Below, in pieces: positions 60,509 through 64,000 of a stretch of 64,000 nt of DNA (position 1 is its first letter; every line of letters starts with the position of its first letter). Location of the stretch: assembly GCF_000202635.1 (NCBI RefSeq), contig NC_015125.1, positions 1,240,001 through 1,304,000 on the forward strand, given 5' to 3'. The stretch is from Microbacterium testaceum StLB037 (lineage in GTDB: Bacteria; Actinomycetota; Actinomycetes; Actinomycetales; Microbacteriaceae). Below the pieces are notes generated by a model, which saw only the letters and a list, made by a program, of their open reading frames with translations, was not told where the DNA came from and searched no databases. The position numbers and the translations under genes are program-made.

Positions 60509-61408
60509 TCATCCCTTCACCGCCCCTTGCATGATGCCACTGACCAGCTGCTTGCCCGCGAAGACGAACAGCAGGAGCAGCGGAACCGTCGACAGCAGCA
60601 CACCCGCGAGCACGACCGAGTAATCGACGAAGTAGTTCGACTGCAGCAGCGACAGCGCCACCGGCAGCGTGGGGTTCTGGCGGTCGAGCACGATGAACGG
60701 CCAGAAGAAGTTGTTCCACGCGGTGACGAAGGTGAACAGGCCCAGCATCGCCGCGGCGGGGCGGGCGGCGGGGACTCCCACCGTGAGGAAGGTGCGGAAC
60801 GAGCTCGCCCCGTCGACGCGGGCGGCCTCGATGAGCTCGTCGGGAACGGCCTGGCGCAGGTACTGCGTCATCCAGAACACCCCGAACGCGCTCGTCAGCG
60901 CGGGAACGATGACCGCGCCGATCTGGCCCGTCCACCCGATCTCACTGAAGAGGATGTACAGCGGCACGACGCCGAGCTGTGTGGGCACGGCCATCGTCGC
61001 GACGACGAACAGCAGCAGCCACGGGCCGCCGCGGAAGCGGAGCTTGGCGAACGCCCAGCCCGCGAGGGTCGAGAAGAAGACGACGGATGCCGCGATGAGA
61101 GCCGAGCTGAAGATGGAGTTCCACAGCCCCGTCCAGAAGTTGACGGCGGGGTTGTTCAGGACGGCCGCGGCGTTCGTGAAGAAGTTACCGCCCGGGATCC
61201 ACGACAGTTCCGTGTTGCGGATCGTGGACGAGTCCCCGGAGCCGATCAGCAGCGCCCAGTAGTACGGCACGATCGCGGCGAGGAGGACGACGCCGAGGCT
61301 GGCGTAGACGAACCAGCCGGGACGCGAGCCCCGCACGGCGCGAGGACGGCGGCGTGACGGCGTCGGGTCGGCCGCCGCGGTGACGGGAGAGGTGTCGATG
61401 ACGCTCAT
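60509..61408 (-). CDS. cebG: cello-oligosaccharide ABC permease (CebG-like)
   Basis: A 299-residue permease with six helices and EAA loop IEAARVDGASSFRTFLTVGV. Its ATG overlaps the stop of the partner permease (ATGA, 61405-61408). No ATPase gene is here; actinobacterial Ceb systems use the shared ATPase MsiK (family knowledge). Confidence 0.92.
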   Translation of the reverse strand: MSVIDTSPVTAAADPTPSRRRPRAVRGSRPGWFVYASLGVVLLAAIVPYYWALLIGSGDSSTIRNTELSWIPGGNFFTNAAAVLNNPAVNFWTGLWNSIFSSALIAASVVFFSTLAGWAFAKLRFRGGPWLLLFVVATMAVPTQLGVVPLYILFSEIGWTGQIGAVIVPALTSAFGVFWMTQYLRQAVPDELIEAARVDGASSFRTFLTVGVPAARPAAAMLGLFTFVTAWNNFFWPFIVLDRQNPTLPVALSLLQSNYFVDYSVVLAGVLLSTVPLLLLFVFAGKQLVSGIMQGAVKG

Positions 61409-62484
61409 GACCGTGCGCCCTTTCCGGTGGATTCGGCGGCGACGCGCTGCTTCGTCGCCCGCGCGGCGGCGCGGCGCTGGGCACGGGTGAGGCCGTCGCG
61501 GGTTCCCTCGTCGCGGACGAGCGAGCGACTGATGAAGAGGTTGAGCGCCCCGATGACGAGGATGATGAGGAAGAGGATCCACGCGAGCGCGGCCGCTCGA
61601 CCGAAGTTCCACTCGCCCCAGCCGAGCTTGTAGAGGTAGAGCGAGATGGTCAGCCACTGGTTGTTGGAACCGCCGGTGCCGCCCTGGTCGAACATGCGCG
61701 GCTCGTCGAAGATCTGCAGGCCGCCGATGGTGGACGTGATGATCACGAAGATGAGGGTCGGCTTCAGGCTCGGCAGGGTGATCGAGAAGAACTGACGCAC
61801 CTTGCCCGCGCCGTCGACGGTCGCCGCCTCGTAGTACTCGCGGGGCACGGCCTGCATGGCCGCGAGGAGGATGAGGGTGTTGTAGCCGGTCCAGCGGAAG
61901 TTGACCATCGTGGCGATCGCGATGTGGCTGGCGAAGGTGTCGGAGTGCCATCCCACCCCGGGCAGGCCGATGCGGCCGAGCAGCGTGTTCACGATGCCGT
62001 ACTGGTCACCGAACATGTTGCTGAAGATCAGGGCGACCGCGACGGGGGCCATGACGTAGGGCACGAGAACGCCCATGCGCCAGAGCGTCTTCGCCCGGAT
62101 GTTCTGGTCGAGCATCGCCGCGATGAAGACCGCGAAGAGCAACTGCGGCACGGTCGACAGCACGAAGATGCTGAAGGTGTTGCGCAGGGCGTCCCAGAAC
62201 GCGGGCTGCGAGAGCACGTAGGCGTACTGGTCGAAGCCGACGAAGGTGCCCGAGCCGCGGATCTGGTCCCAGTCCATGAACGAGATGACACCCGTGTACA
62301 GGATCGGGAAGAGGCCCGTGACGAGGAAGAGGATGAAGAACGGGGAGATGTAGAGGTACGGGGAGAGCTTCAGATCCCAGGCGCTGAGCTTCGAGCCGAA
62401 CCCGACGCGTCGGGGGGTGCGGGCGGGGGGACCGTCGGGGGCGGATGCCGCGGGGGCCGCGGGCGGCTGCAGTGTCGTGGTCAT
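61405..62484 (-). CDS. cebF: cello-oligosaccharide ABC permease (CebF-like)
   Basis: A 359-residue permease: six helices, EAA loop YEAATVDGAGKVRQFFSITLP, long basic C-terminal tail (about 40 residues, Arg/Ala-rich). GGAAGGAAC precedes ATG 62484. It pairs with the CebG-like subunit and receives sugar from the CebE-like lipoprotein. Confidence 0.92.
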   Translation of the reverse strand: MTTTLQPPAAPAASAPDGPPARTPRRVGFGSKLSAWDLKLSPYLYISPFFILFLVTGLFPILYTGVISFMDWDQIRGSGTFVGFDQYAYVLSQPAFWDALRNTFSIFVLSTVPQLLFAVFIAAMLDQNIRAKTLWRMGVLVPYVMAPVAVALIFSNMFGDQYGIVNTLLGRIGLPGVGWHSDTFASHIAIATMVNFRWTGYNTLILLAAMQAVPREYYEAATVDGAGKVRQFFSITLPSLKPTLIFVIITSTIGGLQIFDEPRMFDQGGTGGSNNQWLTISLYLYKLGWGEWNFGRAAALAWILFLIILVIGALNLFISRSLVRDEGTRDGLTRAQRRAAARATKQRVAAESTGKGARS

Positions 62485-62503
62485 GAGGTTCCTTCCGGGG
62501 GTA

Positions 62504-62532
62504 CGGGCCGGGCGCACGAGGCGCCCGGCCCG
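62504..62532 (-). other. hairpin after the CebE-like gene
   Basis: The 12-bp stem CGGGCCGGGCGC/GCGCCCGGCCCG with a 5-nt loop lies 13 nt past the binding-protein stop, with no U-tract. It matches in place the hairpin at 41571-41602 of the other ABC operon. Confidence 0.65.
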
Positions 62533-62544
62533 CGACGTCCGAGG

Positions 62545-63822
62545 TCAGCCGATGGCTTCCACCTGCGAGACCCACTGGTCCCACGAGGTCTGGGCGTCCT
62601 GCGTGTTCTGGTCGACGCGCAGGAGCGCCTTCGACATCGCGTCGTTCACCTGGAAGTAGTACTGGCCCTTGAACGGCGTCACCGTCACGGCGTTCGCGCG
62701 GTTCGTGAAGATCTCACCGATCGGGGCGTCGTTGAAGTAGGCGTTCTTCGCGTCGAGGAGGTCGGTCGACTTCAGCGCGTCGACCTGGCTCGGGAAGGTG
62801 CCCGCCTGCTGGAAGAACTTGACCTGCTGCTCGGGCGAGGTCAGCCAGTCCGCGAGGGCCTGCGCCTCAGCCACGTGCGGGCCGTTGGCGGGGACGGTCA
62901 GGTACGAGCCGCCCCAGTTGCCGCCGCCGTTGGGGAACACGTCCGCGATCTTCCAGCCGGAGACCTCGGGGGCGTTGCCCTCGATCTGCGTCAGCATCCA
63001 GCCGGGGCAGGAGAGCGTCGCGAACGCGCCGTTCGCCATGCCCGCGTACCAGTCGGTGGACCACTGCTCGAAGTGCGCCGACTGCGTCTTGCTGGCGTCG
63101 AGCGTCTCGGTGTAGATCTTCTTGACCTCGGGGTTGGTCGTGGCGGTGATCTCGCCCGAGTCGGGGTTCTCGTAGGCCGCCTCGACCTGGTTGATCATGC
63201 CCTGGTACACGCTGCTGGCGGAGTCGAAGAACGGCTTGCCGGTGGCGGCGACGTACTTGTCACCCATCTCGAAGTACTTCGACCAGTCACCCTGGAGCGC
63301 GGCCGCGACATCGGCGGGCTCGCTCGGCAGACCGGCGGCCTCGAAGAGGTCGGAGCGGTAGCAGATCGCCTCGGGGCCGATGTCGGTGCCGTAGCCGACG
63401 AGGTTGCCCGAGGGGTCGGTCGCTGCCTTGACCTTCCAGTCCAGCCAGCGGCTCTTGAGGTCGTCAGGGACGGGGGCGAGGAGGTCGGAGTACTTCATGA
63501 CCTCGGGAAGCCAGTCGACCTCGATGGCCTCGATGTCGGCCAGGCCGCTCTTGCCCAGCTTCTGGAAGTAGTTGGCACGGGCGTCGTTCGACTTGGCCGC
63601 GCGGTTGTGCACGATCTTCACGTTCGGGTGCTCGGCGGTGTACGCGTTGAGCAGCTCGTCGGTGTAGCCGAAGTCGTTGAACGTCGCGACGGTGAGGGTG
63701 ACCTCCTCGTCGCTGCTGCCGGCGGCAGCACCCCCGCCGCCGGAGCAACCGGCCAGCACGAGGGCAGAGGTGGAGGCGACGGCTGCCGCGAGGGCGACGC
63801 GGCGCAGGGCGCGTGATTTCAC
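62545..63822 (-). CDS. cebE: cello-oligosaccharide-binding lipoprotein (CebE-like)
   Basis: A 425-residue family-1 binding protein. Signal and lipobox LVLAGC (Cys about residue 26), then VATFNDFGYTDELLNAY and GLADIEAIEVDWLPEVMKYS, GYGTDIGPEAICYRSDLFEA, patterns close to those of actinobacterial CebE. GTG 63822 follows AAAGGAG. First gene of the operon under the CebR-type boxes. The ligand is expected to be cellobiose or cellotriose. Confidence 0.9.
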   Translation of the reverse strand: MKSRALRRVALAAAVASTSALVLAGCSGGGGAAAGSSDEEVTLTVATFNDFGYTDELLNAYTAEHPNVKIVHNRAAKSNDARANYFQKLGKSGLADIEAIEVDWLPEVMKYSDLLAPVPDDLKSRWLDWKVKAATDPSGNLVGYGTDIGPEAICYRSDLFEAAGLPSEPADVAAALQGDWSKYFEMGDKYVAATGKPFFDSASSVYQGMINQVEAAYENPDSGEITATTNPEVKKIYTETLDASKTQSAHFEQWSTDWYAGMANGAFATLSCPGWMLTQIEGNAPEVSGWKIADVFPNGGGNWGGSYLTVPANGPHVAEAQALADWLTSPEQQVKFFQQAGTFPSQVDALKSTDLLDAKNAYFNDAPIGEIFTNRANAVTVTPFKGQYYFQVNDAMSKALLRVDQNTQDAQTSWDQWVSQVEAIG

Positions 63823-63882
63823 AGGACACTCCTTTGTGGTGGATGCGAACCGACGAGGGTGATCTGCCCCCGGCCTCAGGTG

Positions 63883-63950
63883 TGGGAGCGCTCTCATCGA
63901 TTTCGTCGAGAGTATGGGATCGCTCCCACGACGTCAAGGGAGCGCTCCCA
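63883..63950 (-). promoter_or_regulatory. operon promoter with three CebR-type boxes
   Basis: TGGGAGCGCTCTCA (63883-63896), TGGGATCGCTCCCA (63915-63928) and AGGGAGCGCTCCCA (63937-63950) match the CebR box. The minus-strand promoter is TTGACG (63932-63937) and TACTCT (63909-63914), 17 bp apart. One box lies over/upstream of the -35, one in the spacer, and one downstream of the start. 63951-64000 shows nothing more. Confidence 0.88.
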
Positions 63951-64000
63951 AATCGACGACACGTCGCGAGATCGCACGTCCGTGTCGAGGTCGCACCGCG

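Noticed and set aside
1..64000. tRNA, rRNA, CRISPR arrays, insertion sequences and prophage
   Set aside because: None seen; repeats found are REP-like hairpins or tandem microsatellites without spacers or transposase.

Overview
The window is GC-rich (about 70 percent), densely coded chromosomal DNA of a high-GC Gram-positive actinobacterium. It most resembles Microbacteriaceae, probably Microbacterium. Reasons are a DUF3073 gene beside purF and purM, an SCP2-like gene beside purD, the very frequent heptamer GGATGCC/GGCATCC, LPXTG surface proteins with a class C sortase, and many leaderless start codons set 6 nt after a -10 box. No rRNA, tRNA, CRISPR array, phage or insertion sequence was seen. 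The genus is an inference from these features.

Layout. 1-4744: end of an alpha/beta hydrolase, an MFS transporter, and a facing PfkB kinase - class II aldolase - aldehyde dehydrogenase operon. 4778-8357: fluoride channel, lipoprotein plus CDF transporter, topoisomerase IB with a Rho-N-like partner, and a 54-residue membrane peptide. 8422-10139: terminator, REP-like hairpins and an autoregulated DUF4097-PadR operon. 10144-19493: universal stress protein, DUF3073, an MFS gene overlapping purF, purM, a DUF559 gene lying between two near-identical 47-bp repeats, small conserved genes, purD and a TfoX-like gene. 19516-27564: an aldonate/hexuronate operon (KDG kinase, KDPG aldolase, ManD, MHS transporter, zinc dehydrogenase, fructuronate reductase-type enzyme) with a divergent LacI regulator. 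27561-31574: a small ORF - TetR - glycosyltransferase operon and an orphan histidine kinase. 31780-38877: a PadR-controlled DHA2 exporter, BCCT transporter, purC, uracil/xanthine permease. 39154-45792: a LacI-ABC-GH32/68-like-fructokinase sugar operon with a truncated kinase remnant. 45737-52463: pilus operon (large tip or minor subunit, major pilin, sortase) and a LuxR regulator. 53154-57968: NhaA, NUDIX, two lipoproteins, a glyoxalase-fold protein and a MerR-TipAS regulator. 57969-63950: a cello-oligosaccharide operon (CebE-like, two permeases, GH1 beta-glucosidase, CebR-like LacI) with three CebR-type boxes on its promoter.

How it works together. Much of the window imports and breaks down plant-type carbohydrates: beta-glucosides or cellobiose, fructosides, and aldonic or hexuronic acids, each with a local LacI repressor and a visible operator. 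The pur genes share the region with nucleobase-type transporters. The pilus cluster supplies a surface adhesion apparatus. The most notable observations are the rsp-like gulonate/fructuronate/mannonate pathway completed down to pyruvate, the pilus operon with a propeller-type tip protein, the covarying REP hairpins, the kinase remnant and repeats bracketing the sugar operon, and the run of leaderless promoters.
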